Shown here piece after piece: positions 23,891-35,366 of a stretch of DNA of 64,000 nucleotides. Position 1 is the first letter of the stretch. Every line of letters starts with the position of its first letter. A model generated the notes under the pieces. It was not told the origin of the DNA. It worked only from the letters and a program-made list of their open reading frames with translations, and did not search any database. Source of the stretch: Nemophila menziesii (Eukaryota; Streptophyta; Magnoliopsida; Boraginales; Hydrophyllaceae); NCBI GenBank assembly GCA_029959085.1, contig JARWIR010000005.1, forward strand, positions 36,325,350-36,389,349. Reading direction: 5' to 3'. The translations under genes and the position numbers were made by a program.

Positions 23891-24659
23891 TGAAGATTTC
23901 TCTAATAAGCATTACTGGAGGGACACTAAAATTTTCACATTATTTTTTAAATTTTTGGGTTTCGTCTATAAGCAATTTGATGCAAAAATGTGTAACTTGT
24001 ATCTCTAACTAGCAAGAGGGTAAAGGAATATATAGTTCATTCTAAGCTAATAAAGCCTAGTATGAAAATGATTTTTTATTTAGTAAACATAAGCATTAGC
24101 AGACATTATCAATCCATTATTCATAAGCTTCATTCAGTTCATGTATTTCAAATTTCAATTTATACGTCACAAAATACTTCATAATATAACTATATCTCAA
24201 TATATGAAGCATATTTATTGAGCTTTTGTTATGTTTTAGCATAGATGGAGGTGTTAAAACCATATCTTATGTGGCAAAGAATATTTGAACATATGGAAGT
24301 AAAGTTTCGGCTACTCTTCCCAAATGAGCAAGAATTAATGGTCTTGGTTTCCTATTTGCTTGGTCCTCCTTTTCCTTCATAATGCACAACATGTTTACTA
24401 AGAGAAAAAAGAAGATAACAGATATAAGAATAGTTGATAGGTCAGGAAATTAGTTTCAACAATAAAGATTTGATTTAATTACTTTCAAAAAGATGGTTGT
24501 GTATTTCCCCAAAAACATTCACTATTATGCTTAAAAGAACTGTCAACTTCTGCAACAGAAGTATACAAAAGGATTCAAGAAAACAAAAAGAAAATAACAA
24601 AAATTTCTACTTCTATTACAATTTTGTTCAAAAGGACTTAATAAAAACTTAGTCCCCAC
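23891..24659. other. AT-rich intergenic DNA, nothing recognised
   Basis: No open frame or repeat structure of note. Confidence 0.5.
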
Positions 24660-25835
24660 TAAATTTAAATGAGATTTTTGCTAATAATAATCTAATAAAA
24701 ATACCTAATTGTTAAAATAACATCCAATAATTTACTTTGTATGAAAATACATAATAATATAAATATTTGTAGAAAATAACACCTTTATCTTTTTATACCT
24801 TTACTACCCTTATTATTAAAATATATTATTTTATTTTAATATAATATTTATTTTTTAATATTAAATAAATAATGGGGTAGTTTCACAACCACTACCATTA
24901 CCACCACCACCATGTTAAAAATATCGACCACCGTTGTAGTCACCACCACCACCACCTCCACCACCACCAGCAACAACAACTAATTCTATCACACGAGCAA
25001 GTCCGAAATTTTTTTCAAAAAAAATCATAAATAATTCTATAAAAATCAAAAAAATCAAAAAATTTGTATATTTGGAGGAGGCAAATTAATATTTACCTCT
25101 ATGTTTCTTTCTTGTTTTTTTTTTTTGAATATTTTTTCGCATACATAAAATTCATTGTTCTAAACAAGGAATTCATTGTTCAAAACAGTGTATTTTTTGT
25201 TTTTAACGATGAAACCCTTGTTTCGAAAAATGAATTTCTTATTTAGGACACTAAAATTCATGTATGCGGAATAGTTTCGTTATTATTAAAAATTAATTCG
25301 TTGTTTAGAAATATAAATAACTTGTTTGGGAAAAAGAATTAATTACTCAGAAAAAATATTTCATTACTGAATTCATTTGTTCAGAACAATGAATTCATTG
25401 TTTGAATTAATTATTTTCATGTCTGCGAAAAAGAATCAAATAAATTCAAAAAATTTATAGACGTAAATATTTATTTGTCTCGTCCAAAAATAAACTGTTT
25501 TTATTATATTGATATTTTTAGAGTTAGTTATGATTTTTTTTTAAATTTCTCGAGCGTACGCGTGTGATGGAGTTAGTAGCATGGGATCACGATGGTGGTG
25601 GTCGTGGTTGTGGTGGTGGCCGTGGTGCTTGTGGTCGTGGTCGTGGTAATACGGTGGTGGTGTGGTGGTAATACGGTGGTGGTAATAGGTTGGTGATGGT
25701 TGTGGTGGTGGTAGAGTTGGTGGTGGTAGTGGTAAAGGGGGTGGTAGTTGTGGTAGTAGTAGTAATAGAATGGATAAATTTAAATGATAAAAATTAGGGC
25801 AATTAAAAACATTTTGTAAGATTATTTTTGTCAAG
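24660..25835. mobile_element. foldback-like element with CCA/GGT-rich arms
   Basis: The left half (CCACCACCACC runs at 24895-24970, CTATCACACGAGCA near 24986, then poly(T)/AAATTTTT, AATATTTACCTCTATG and repeated GAATTCATTGTTC) is mirrored in reverse complement by the right half (25380-25780), including the long GGT-rich block. Outer arms also match loosely (AATAATCTAATAAAAAT against AATAATCTTACAAAATG). No target duplication or coding gene was found; the minus-strand frame through the GGT block is low complexity. Confidence 0.6.
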
Positions 25836-25839
25836 GGAT

Positions 25840-27230
25840 GTCAGCCATGACTTCCTCCAGATCGCTAAATAAACTTCCCCTTCCATGGTTCTGATTACAA
25901 TTCCACTGAATTTCCAACCTTATGCGTTCCCGAATGCCTCTGACCCTATCAAATTCTTTGAACAAGTGATATGCACTCTCCTCATATGTTCCACACCAAG
26001 GTCACATTATCTTAACATTCGTACCTATGTTTACTAGATTGACCCTCGTAGCTAATATTTCGTAAGCCTCTCTCCACAGTGAGACCTAAATATTTTGTGG
26101 ACATCGAATCCCCCATATTCTATCCCAATCGATTTCGTTTTCATTCCCACTCTACAACTAATACTGTAATGTTGATTTTACTGAATATAACCCATGCGAT
26201 TCATGAACCCAAACTAATACATCACCCTCCCCCCTATTCGAAGTGATCCCTATTTGTGCAATTTCTTCAACTTTATCATGAGGTAAAATATATTGGAATC
26301 AGTCGCAATCCCATGACTCATCCTCCCTCACATAATCGTTAACCTTCTCAAAATGAATTTCTCTACTAATGGGTATAAGTTCCCACTCAATCAACAGTGC
26401 TCCTCCTATCCAAGTATTCAACCAAAACAACATACTTACCAAAAATTTCAACACGACCACTGAGATCCCCATCTAACAACGACAATACCCTCCATAATGA
26501 CTCTACTCACATGTGAGTCATGTGTTTTAGTTTCATTTCGAATAAAGTGCCTCTTAAAATACTTTTGCCTCATCGCCGTAATCCAAAACGTTGATTCATG
26601 CTTCGCTATCTTCCACCCTAACTTACTGAGTAGCTTACTGAGTAGCACTCGATTCATATCTTCTGCTTTCTAAAATCCTAGTCCTCCTTGGCTTCTTGGC
26701 TTTTTCGGGAACATATTATATCCCATGTTATCCAATTAATTTTATTTTGATCTTCCGAAGAGCCCCAGATGAATTCTTTGACAATCCGGTCAACATCCTC
26801 ACCAACATACCTATTAAGCATGTAAAACTCATATATAATGTATAATATATAAGATGACTCCTCCTGATAGCTTAAACTTTTGGGAGAATCGGTTATCTAA
26901 CAATACCTGTAAAACTTCTCTACTTGCATGATATATATACCGGTATCACACTCAAGACTAATTGCACTAATGTGATACGGCCCGCGAATGATAAGGACCT
27001 CCCCTTCGAAACTAAAAGCTTACCGCGCAAGTGATTCAATATGTCCCATTGAAAATTGTGGGCCTCCTACCTGAATGAATTGACACTTCTAAATATTTTC
27101 CCAACCCTTCGTCACGACAGTACCCACTTCAAATGGATAGGCTCTCAGCAAGCTCCTCTTTTACATTTTTGAAAGTAGAAGAGTTACTTCTCCTTGCTAA
27201 CAGATTGTCCCGCGTCTTGACAAAGCCTAT
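25840..27230 (-). pseudogene. LINE ORF2 remnant, RT end and zf-RVT
   Basis: From high to low coordinates the minus strand gives IVKEFIWGSSEDQNKINWIT, then an open stretch (26657-26448) with LLSKLGWKIAKHESTFW, and finally LWREAYEILATRVNLV, WCGTYEESAYHLFKEFDRVR. This is the usual order from after the RT domain through zf-RVT in plant LINE ORF2. Frameshifts and stops separate the pieces. Not functional. Confidence 0.75.
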
Positions 27231-27372
27231 CCAATGATTCATTTAGGTCAAAACTCTTGATTACCATATAAATGTATGTTACATATCTTAGGTTTCAAAA
27301 GAATACATGGGTGTTTTAGTAGTGCACACAACCCTCCTATAGTTTCTAAAAGTGCGCACCTTAACCATGTGA

Positions 27373-27445
27373 TATTAAATTAGTGCACACAAGCCCCTTG
27401 CGTTTATTAAGCAGAGGTATTAAATTAGTGCACACAAGCCCCTTG
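27373..27445. repeat. 28-bp direct repeat at 45-bp spacing
   Basis: TATTAAATTAGTGCACACAA followed by GCCCCTTG occurs at 27373-27400 and 27418-27445. Confidence 0.95.
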
Positions 27446-28571
27446 AATTTATCAAAAAGAGGGTATCTATATTGCTAAATAGAGTGAGAGAATTTGCTAA
27501 TCTAGGAAGGAGTGGGCCCATACAAAATGCTTTTCTCAACACGCAATGATGTCACATGTCTAAGATGTTTAAAAATAATGGGAGGTTACTGAAGAAAGCA
27601 TGCAATAACGCCATCACATTACCTGGAGTTCAGCCTGGCTATCGGCCGTACCGGTCCGTGTTCGGACCGGTCTTTATCGTGTAACGCCCTTATCGGACCG
27701 GACCGGTCTATCGGACACCCACTATCGGTCCCGGTCCGAACTGGTTCTTCGGTCCCAGATTATAGAAAACCGACTGATAACGGGGACCGGTTTATCGGTT
27801 CCGGTTTCGGTCCCAGACCGGTCCCATACCGGTCCTTATCGTTTTTTATCTTTTTTATGACTCTTCAAGATTAGAAAAATTATATTTCAAAGAGGGTTTA
27901 TTGCATTTATGGTCCGTGTGTCTTGCGAAACAACCAAATATACCCATGTTTTAAAATGTAACAAAAATACCCTTGTACTATACATTAAGTTGCAAATATA
28001 CCCATATTTTATAGATTGAGTTTCACTTATACCTCCTCCACAGGAGTATATTTGTCTATTTCTCATAACATGGAGACTAATTGTGCAATTTGTCCTTTCC
28101 AATACATAAATTTAAGTATTAACTAATACTTAAAAGTAATACCACCATCAAACGCCTTATCGTCTTAACCAAGTGATCTTTAAACTCTGTCAAATGAGAA
28201 TTTAACAGTAATTATGAATTATGTAAATTTTAACATCAATATCCAACAAATTATTTGCAAAATAGCCACTTAAAGCGCTCATTCATACCTTGTGGATGAA
28301 GCATGAGCCATGATATTATCACCTATGGGTTTGATTTGCAGGCCCGCAAACATTGCAGAACCATTGTGCAACCACTTGATTAGTAATCACAACAGCTACT
28401 GAGCTACACTAACCTACAAACATAGCAGATGTTATAGCATCAAAGTAATAGTTGAGCGGAGCAGTAAGGTAAATAAAATGGGATAGTTCAGGGGTGGGTG
28501 TGATTGCATTTAACCAAAATATAAAGTCTTGAAATCTTGTATAGTTTAGATACAACCTTTATTTATTGAAT

Positions 28572-28763
28572 TCAAGGGCTATTTTGCATATTACATGGCT
28601 CTTGTGAAGAAGATGTTGAAAACCATATATCAATGTCAGTTGAGTACATATTAAGGCTCAGATCTTTATTGGTTGAGCAAGAGTTTTGACCTGCCATGGC
28701 TGCAATATCAGGATTGCCTTGCCAAGATACAGATCTCATCTCAAAACTCAAATCCATTTGCAC
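28572..28763 (-). pseudogene. unidentified open stretch inside the hAT element
   Basis: The minus-strand frame encodes 63 residues including MRSVSWQGNPDIAAMAGQNS and ends with a stop. It is protein-like in composition, but I do not recognise it. It lies downstream of the MGDG synthase exons on the same strand. It could be a second captured fragment or a chance frame. Confidence 0.3.
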
Positions 28764-29004
28764 ATTTAAGTTATCATCACAGCCTGTCTTTTTTTATTTT
28801 CCATTTTAGTACATCCAAGAGTGTATCAGAACAGGCTCTGCAATTTTGGTATAACATAGGGACCAACAGTGCAATCAAATGAACAGAGCAGGATTACAAA
28901 AAACATGTGTAACTTGAGCTTTTCCCTTTTCCTGTCATTTCACAAATAAGTGTTATCTATCTATAGTTTATAAGAATATTCACTTTAATTGAGTTTTAAC
29001 TTAC

Positions 29005-29414
29005 TTGTCCAGGAATATAGTCATTAAGAATGATAGGAAGCCCCCTGATTAATGCTTCCGCAATAGTACCCGGTCCTGCCTGTGTAATTCAAAACATAGT
29101 AACACAATTAGTTACTTAACAAAACGTATAAGAAATCGCATAAAGAAAGAATAAGTAACAAAATAGTATTATTACTTTTGTGATGATACAATCACAAGCA
29201 CTCATCCATTTCTCCATTTGCTTTTCGAATCTTCTTATCTAAAATGGAAAAACACAAACTCATATTCATCAATATCTTCACGTGAGAATCAAACCATGTA
29301 AAGAGTTTGTTACTTACCTTAACGGGAATCTTCCAATCCATTGATTTCAATGTTTCAGCGAGGGATTCATTTCGACCACAAATGATAACTAATTGTCCAA
29401 TTGATTTGTCGATT
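29005..29414 (-). pseudogene. MGD: MGDG synthase fragment, three exons with introns, captured by hAT
   Basis: Minus-strand exons are 29414-29318 (SIGQLVIICGRN...SMDWKIPVK), 29238-29176 (IRRFEKQMEKWMSACDCIIT) and 29079-29005 ([23 protein letters not shown]). Splice sites are intact: GT at 29317, AG at 29239, GT at 29175, AG at 29080 and GT at 29004. These match the C-terminal GT28 glycosyltransferase part of plant monogalactosyldiacylglycerol synthase, which transfers galactose from UDP-Gal to diacylglycerol in plastid envelopes; the [10 protein letters not shown] loop is the nucleotide-sugar-binding region. The first codons of the gene and the C-terminus (EKGNVPYV onward) are missing, so no enzyme is made. 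Preserved introns show capture of genomic DNA, not of an mRNA. Confidence 0.88.
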
Positions 29415-29759
29415 TATTGGATCTAAGCTTAAGAGAGGGAGGGCTTCCGTAAGTGGTGGTGAAGAAGGTTTGGGCCTATATATATATAAAAAAAAGTAAC
29501 GGGCCGTTACCGGTCCGTATCAGTCACGGGTCCAAGCTAAAACTCACAATCTGAAAACACCGCACGAACCAGGAACCGACGTTCCGTTCCGTTCCGGCCA
29601 CCTGCATCATACCGGCCCCGTTCCGTCGCCGGTGCTTATCGGTCCGGGCCGGATCGGCGGTCCGATAACCCGTGTCCGATAGCCAGGCTGACCTGGAGTG
29701 TTATAGTTCATTACAACATAATAATATAGATACATATATGTGAACAATAAAATGCAATA

Positions 29760-32182
29760 TTAAAATATAGTAAACCCACCAATAGCAGTTGAGGCTTACA
29801 GCAGATTATAATTCTCCCACTGGCTTTTTTCCATCAATAAGTCACCAACTTTCTTTAACTGCACGTGTTGCTTTTGCATAAGTTGTACATGAAACTCTGG
29901 AGGAAGATAAGGGAGTAAAAGGCCACAAGCTTGTACCAACAAACATGACAATTACTAACTTATATAACCACTATGCCACACAAAAGTACACCGATTTATT
30001 ACACCAGAAGCTGAAATAGGAGTTTGACAAAAGAAAAAAAAAAAAAAAAGTTGAAATAGGATTTGTTCATATTATATTCATATTTCACATTTTTTAATAA
30101 GCTGAAGGGACGAATAATTATGTTCATATTTCATAGTCACTTTTTTAACATAATAACATCTAAAATGTTTAATATCCGTAGAATGCGATTTCTAGGAAGA
30201 TGACTATAGAAGAATATGAGTATATCAATATGCTTAAATGCAGAATTTAGAGGATAGTAGTAAAGATAAGTCTAAAACACTTGAAGAATTCTACTGGCTG
30301 CATCATTTTATTCATGATACTATATATGATTAATAGGATGACTGGAAGCAAGCGTGCAGTAATATTATTGATAAAGTTAAATACCTGTAACATGAAAAAC
30401 AAGAAGAAGCAAGAGTGAAGACTAGACGTCTTCTAACTTTCAGTCATTTATTTGTACATGTGTTGAAGAAATTAAAGAACAAATTTATGAATAGCAGCAA
30501 GGGAAAAACAATGCTTCTAGTTAGACATATCTCTAATAGTAAGACCCAAAAATATTTCACCTTCATTACATGAATTTAAATTTACTCTCTTTCATCATCT
30601 GCCATTGAAATTTGATCTATTTGTAAGGACAGTACATCACAGGAACAAATGGTTGTATATGAATATTCAGACATTACCATCATTGATCTCTCTAGGTTTA
30701 GTTCTGGAAAAAGACCCCTGAAGAGGTTAAGTTTGAGAAAGTATCGAGCAAATCCTTTTGAGTAAGACCAACCATACTAAACTTCAATAAGGCAAGCCTT
30801 ACGAATAAGTCAACCTTCTCTCCCTTGCTTTTGGTAATAGATTTGTTTTCCCTGTTGCTACAAAATATCCTTTAGATACCTAAATGTAACTTCATAACAC
30901 CTAAAAAGAATGAAAAATAAAGATATCATGTAAGCTAGTTTATAAACCTGAATAATTGAACTCATCTTTGCTCCCACAAGTTCTAAGAGTGGTTTAAGGT
31001 AGATGAACACTCGTTCTATCACGTCCTCCTCGACTCTGCAAAAAACGTTGTGTGTTCTCTACTATCTTTTACACAAGAAAACCCATTGCATTGTTAAAGG
31101 AAGAAATCAATAGCATTTAAGATCTAGTACAAGTCATACCATTACTACCATTCTAGTTTCTCTGAATGTTCTCCTTGGTTGAAATGTCATGCTCAATGAT
31201 CTTTTCTATAAATGATATATTAAAATAAAAAAATTATATATTTTTGTCTGATTAATACTTATTACAATTGAAACAATCTTTAATGAAACTCCAATCAATT
31301 GTAGAGTTTTAACCAAAAACAGCAGCTATAGTTTTCCAAATGTTACTTAATATCCATAACTATAAAAAATAGCTCTTCACTATTGCTACCAGGTTCTTAA
31401 AATATAAATGTCCCAATTAAAGTACAGTAAATGTAATAAAATTCATTTAAAAAAGCTTAAGAAAGATAGTAGAATCAAAATGAATATAAGAACATAAGGT
31501 TTTTTCACAAATACAAATACTAAAATGGAATTAGGTTCAGCAAATTTGTTGAAAATCCTTTCTCAAGAATTCGGGGTGGAAAATCGATGTAGACTCTTAA
31601 CATTGGATATATAACCTCAAGTGTGGGTTATTGGGAAAGCAAGACATATGAATATTAGATAGAAGAAACGAAATGCAAAGCTAACTAATGAATAAGGAAA
31701 AGAAAACAGAATGAACATTGTATATCGGACTAGTATCACAAGCTAGAATGCTTTTGTAACAATACCCATGGTGTGACTTACACTTATAAAGAACATTTGT
31801 CTATTTGTGTGTGGTTAACATGAATGAATATGTAGGTGTGTCGTTCTCTTATTCAGGATTCTAAAATCTCATTCAACTTCCGTTAAAGACTACCACCATG
31901 TTTTACACCCTATGTTTCTTTGGATAATCTGAGAAAGCTATAATAATGACCTTACATATGAATATATGTTAATATGCACACACATGGAATCTTGCACTGA
32001 ACCAAACTTGCATGAATCTAGTTAGATATTGAACACCCACATATTACACAATTCTCATTACTTATGAAATAATACAAAATAAAATAAAACAAAACATAAG
32101 ACCAACTGAAAACACAATAGTTAGAAAAGCGTTATAAATCTTGATATGAACCATAGAAATAACCCAAATGATGTTTTGATTA
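29760..32182 (-). repeat. SUVH-related dispersed family, copy 2
   Basis: This is colinear with copies 1, 3 and 4 (shared markers near 30890, 31000, 31170, 31700 and 31850-32180). It is interrupted by a MULE at 32192 and resumes at 33723. Exon-like pieces survive on the minus strand: 31035-30948 reads VEEDVIERVFIYLKPLLELV and AKMSSIIQ between an AG acceptor and a GT donor. Another stretch near 30830-30720 reads VDLFVRLALLKF and GLTQKDLLDTFSN. The parent gene is inferred from copy 4 to be SUVH-like, but these particular exons are not ones I recognise. Confidence 0.6.
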
Positions 32183-32191
32183 TTAAATTTG

Positions 32192-33713
32192 GAGTAAATA
32201 GCACTTTTGCCCCTGCGTTTATACCCGATTGACAGGTTGCCCCCTAAGTTTTAAAATGCGACTCGTTGCCCCTTAACTTTTACTTTTGTGTCCCGTTACC
32301 CCTGGTCGTGTTTCCCGTCCATTTTTTCCGTTAACTATGATGTGGCATTTCCATGTCAGCTTTTTTCTTTTTTTTAATCCTAATTTTAATTAATCATTTA
32401 ATTAAATTAAAGTAAAGGTAAAATATGTTTTTTATTAATAGTTTTTATACTATTAAATATAAATAATAAATAACTCCCCCTCACCCCACCGCACCCCTAC
32501 CCCCCCCCCCCCTCCCCTTCTTCTTCTTCCCCATTCTTCTTCTTCTCCCCTACGTGCAACTCTTCTTAAAAAAAAATCAAGCAAACTCAACCTATACATG
32601 GACTATGGCATGGTATATTGGTCCAAGTTCGAAAGTTCACCACTACAATGCTCCAAAACAAGCATCATAGTATCCCACCAAAACATATCTCGATGGAATA
32701 TAAACTTGGATTGACTGTAGAAAATAAAATCAACAAAAATAATTTATAGAAACTAAAACTCAAATACCAGTAATCCATAATCTTAAGTTTCATTATATAG
32801 AACAAAACGTTAAACAAATATAAACTTGGATTGATTTTAACATTTCACTTGATTAAAACCATCATCAACGATTCGCATAAATTCAAAGCATAAATCAACT
32901 CCATGAGATTTACATTACTAGTTCATAATCTAACAACATAGATAAGATCTAAATCAAAATAGAGCATTGAGATTAAGCTCTTTCTCCCCTAATTCTCCTT
33001 GCAAGCTGGATATCCTTGGGCATAATAGTGACCCTTTTAGCATGAATGGCACACAAATTAGTATCCTCAAACAAACCAACCAAATAAGCTTCAGCTGCCT
33101 CTTGAAGAGCAGCAACTGCTGAGCTCTTAAATCTCAAGAAGTTTTGAGCGATCTCACGAACAACCTTTGAATCGAAAGCTTACGGATCAGAAGCTCAGTA
33201 GATGCAACAGTTCCGGGCCTGAACCTGTGTGGCTTCTTGACTCCACCGGTCGCCGGAGCAGACTTCCTTGCCGCCTTAGTAGCAAGTTGCTTCCTTGGAG
33301 CTTTACCTTCGGTGGATTTGCGAGCTTTATAGGTTGAGTTTGCTTGATTTTTTTTTTTAAAGAAGAGTTGCAGGTCGGGGAAGAAGAAGAAGGGGAGGAA
33401 GGGGGGTAGGGGGTGCGGTGGGGTGGGGGATTATTTTATTATTTATATTTAATAGTATAAAAACTATTGATAAAAAACCTATTTTACCCTTACTTTAATT
33501 TAATTAAATGATTAATTAGGATTAAGTTTTTTTTTTTTAAAAGTTGACATGGAAATGCCACGTCATAGTTAACGGAAAAAATGGACGGAAAACACGACCA
33601 GGGGGTAACGGGGCACAAAAGTAAAAGTTAAGGGGTAACGAGTCACATTTTAAAACTTAGAGGGCAACCTGTCAATCGGGTATAAACACAGGGGGCAAAA
33701 GTACTATTTATTC
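32192..33713. mobile_element. Mutator-like element carrying a histone H3 fragment (Pack-MULE)
   Basis: A perfect 9-bp target duplication TTAAATTTG lies at 32183-32191 and 33714-33722. The terminal inverted repeats are long: left arm 32192-32596, right arm 33328-33713, about 90% alike, starting GAGTAAATAGCACTTTTGCC and, from the right, GAATAAATAGTACTTTTGCC. Nine-base duplications and long TIRs define MULEs. The paralogous copy at 48450 (TATTAAGTTTAAATCCTACT) shows the site without insertion. The interior holds a histone H3 fragment and about 380 bp of AT-rich DNA, possibly its 3' flank. Confidence 0.95.
32973..33325 (-). pseudogene. histone H3.1 fragment captured by the MULE
   Basis: The minus strand begins exactly at the inner edge of the right inverted repeat with [20 protein letters not shown] and continues [20 protein letters not shown]. 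It then lacks the LREIRKYQK segment, has a one-base deletion after KLSIQR, lacks KTD after the AQ.F position, and finishes intact through [19 protein letters not shown] to ARRIRGERA and TAA. Residues A31, F41, S87 and A90 mark the canonical replication-type H3.1 rather than H3.3. The N-terminal ARTKQT and start codon are absent. It cannot make a nucleosomal histone. Confidence 0.95.
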
Positions 33714-33722
33714 TTAAATTTG

Positions 33723-33929
33723 CAATCCAACTTTGATTTGATGGATTCAGTTGTTGTTTTTCACTATATAATCGAGGTTCTTGAGTAATATAACAAAATC
33801 AAGATACAGTTACCATTATTCATGATAGCATCTATATATATTACACAATTCCCAACATGCTGATCAAATATGGTTATTCTAAACACGTGCATTTCAAACA
33901 TTTCAATTCTTCGATTACATATATTAACT
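33723..33929 (-). repeat. SUVH-family copy 2, continuation between two MULEs
   Basis: It aligns with 48460-48670 (for example CTTGAGTAATATAACAAAAT and ACACGTGCATTT), continuing copy 2 after the H3-carrying MULE. It ends at the duplication ATATTAACT that starts the second MULE. Confidence 0.8.
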
Positions 33930-35357
33930 GAGGAATATACGTTTTGGGGCCTAAAATTCAAAAAAGAGAATTTTAAGGGCCCAGATTTGTTTTATGTTTT
34001 TTAAGGGCCTAACTAAATTTTTTGGCTGGTTAGGGTCACGTTTTAGGGGGTTCGCACCCCTTTTTTTTTTTGATTTTTTGGGGGTAGATCCCCCTATTTT
34101 ATTTTTTAAGTTAGATTTTCTCGAGTTTTAATTTTTGGGGGGTCCACGCCCCCCGTTTTTTAAGTTACGTCCATATTGTTCAAAGTCCATATTGTCCAAG
34201 TATTAAGGGTAGTCCAAAACAGGGGGATATACCCCCTAATTTTTCAGTTTGCACCCCAAAGTATTTGATTACCCACTAAAATACCACAATACCCCCTAAT
34301 TTTTAGTTAAGTCCATATTGTCCAAATATCACATTACCCCCTAAAATTACCACCTTAACCCCTCCAAACCACCACATTACCCCCTAAAATACCATGTTTG
34401 CCCCCCAAATAATATCTTCACCCCTTAATCTCCTCTAATTACCCCCTAAAATATCAAAACAAGGGGTATATACCCCCTGATTTTCTGATTCTGCAAAAAG
34501 GCACCCCTGAAAAAAAAAAAAAAACAGATCTGATGGGTGTGGCTTCGTCGGGTTCTCGCTCAGTAGTTGGTGGTGGGCCTCGGAGTGAAGAGAATGAGGG
34601 TGGTGGTGGTGGGGATCGGAGTGAAGACCAGCAGGTGGTGGTAGGGTTTGCTGGTGGGTGGGTGTTGCTGGTGGGGGGGTGTTGCTGGTGGGGGGTTTGC
34701 TGGTGGTGTAAAAACACAGGAAGGGGGCGGCGAGGGTGGTCCTCGAGGATGGTGGTGGTGGTGGACCTCGAACTGGCGGCTAGGGCTTGGTGGTGGTGTT
34801 TCGAACGGAGAAGGAGAAGCAGCGCGAACGGATCTGGTCTGCGCTTGGTGGTGGTGGTTCGAACGGAGAAGGAGAAGGAAAGCGAACGGATCTGGTCTGC
34901 CCTTGGTGGTGGTGGTTCGAACGGAGAAGCATCGCGAACGGATCTGGCCTCGAAATCGCAGCAGCTTTGCGTCGCCGTCGTTGTTGCAAAGCTCGGTGGT
35001 GGCCTCGATCTGGTCTGGCCTCGAAGCAGTGCTGTGGCCTCGATCTGGTCTGGCCTCGAAGCAGGGATGGATCTGGGTTTTGGATGGGCTGTTCGATGGG
35101 TGGTGCATCTGGTGTCTCGACGACGGGAGGTGGGGCGGCGACGGGAGGTGGGGCGGCGACGGGAGGTAGGGCTGCGGGAGAGAGAGAAAAATGGGGAGGG
35201 GGTGGGGTTTCAGTTTTCTGTCGATAGGTAAATGGGGTGGGTGGGTGGGTTTTTATTGGGTCTTTTTTAGTTGGATCCTAACTAGGTAGTTGATATCTAA
35301 TTGGGGCCCTATTTTATAATGTTGAGGTTAAAATAGGCCTCTAAACCTCTTTTACCC
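33930..35357. mobile_element. Mutator-like element with GC-rich interior
   Basis: A perfect 9-bp duplication ATATTAACT lies at 33921-33929 and 35358-35366. The ends are weakly inverted: GAGGAATATACGTTTTGGGG with GGCCTAAAATT on the left against GGGTAAAAGAGGTTTAGAGG with CCTATTTTAAC from the right. The interior has CCCCCTAAAAT-type repeats (34200-34460) and a GC-rich block (34530-35230). The 9-bp duplication and interruption of SUVH-family copy 2 support insertion. Confidence 0.8.
34530..35235. repeat. GC-rich GGT/GTGG block with internal tandem units
   Basis: Three units of about 60 bp share TTCGAACGGAGAAG and GCGAACGGATCTGG (34800-34950). A 40-bp unit with CCTCGATCTGGTCTGGCCTC occurs twice (35002-35062), and GACGGGAGGTGGGGCGGC occurs about three times (35120-35170). 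Overlapping long frames exist on both strands, but all are Gly/Val/Trp- or His/Pro-rich and low complexity. It may derive from the GC-rich 5' end of a captured gene; identity unknown. Confidence 0.6.
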
Positions 35358-35366
35358 ATATTAACT

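Larger units (their letters stand above)
27630..29691. mobile_element. hAT-type element carrying host gene exons (Pack-hAT)
   Basis: A perfect 8-bp target duplication, CCTGGAGT, lies at 27622-27629 and 29692-29699. The terminal inverted repeats read TCAGCCTGGCTATCGG at both ends. Subterminal regions are packed with CCGGTCC/GGACCGG motifs on both sides (27650-27840 and 29500-29670), as expected for hAT transposase binding. No transposase is encoded. The cargo includes three exons of an MGDG synthase gene on the minus strand. An 8-bp duplication with subterminal repeats points to hAT; the superfamily is inferred from these features. Confidence 0.88.

Noticed and set aside
25541..25834. 97-codon minus-strand frame rich in Pro and His
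   Set aside because: Product of the GGT/CCA simple-repeat arm of a foldback; no real protein features.
29005..29414. Functional MGDG synthase gene
   Set aside because: Only three internal exons are present and both ends of the gene are absent; the fragment lies wholly inside a transposon.
32973..33325. Functional histone H3 gene
   Set aside because: Start codon and first residues are missing, internal segments are deleted and there is a one-base frameshift.
34533..35231. 232-codon open frame and several overlapping long frames on both strands
   Set aside because: Low-complexity Gly/Val/Trp or His/Pro composition produced by GC-rich GGT repeats; the frames overlap on both strands and match no domain.
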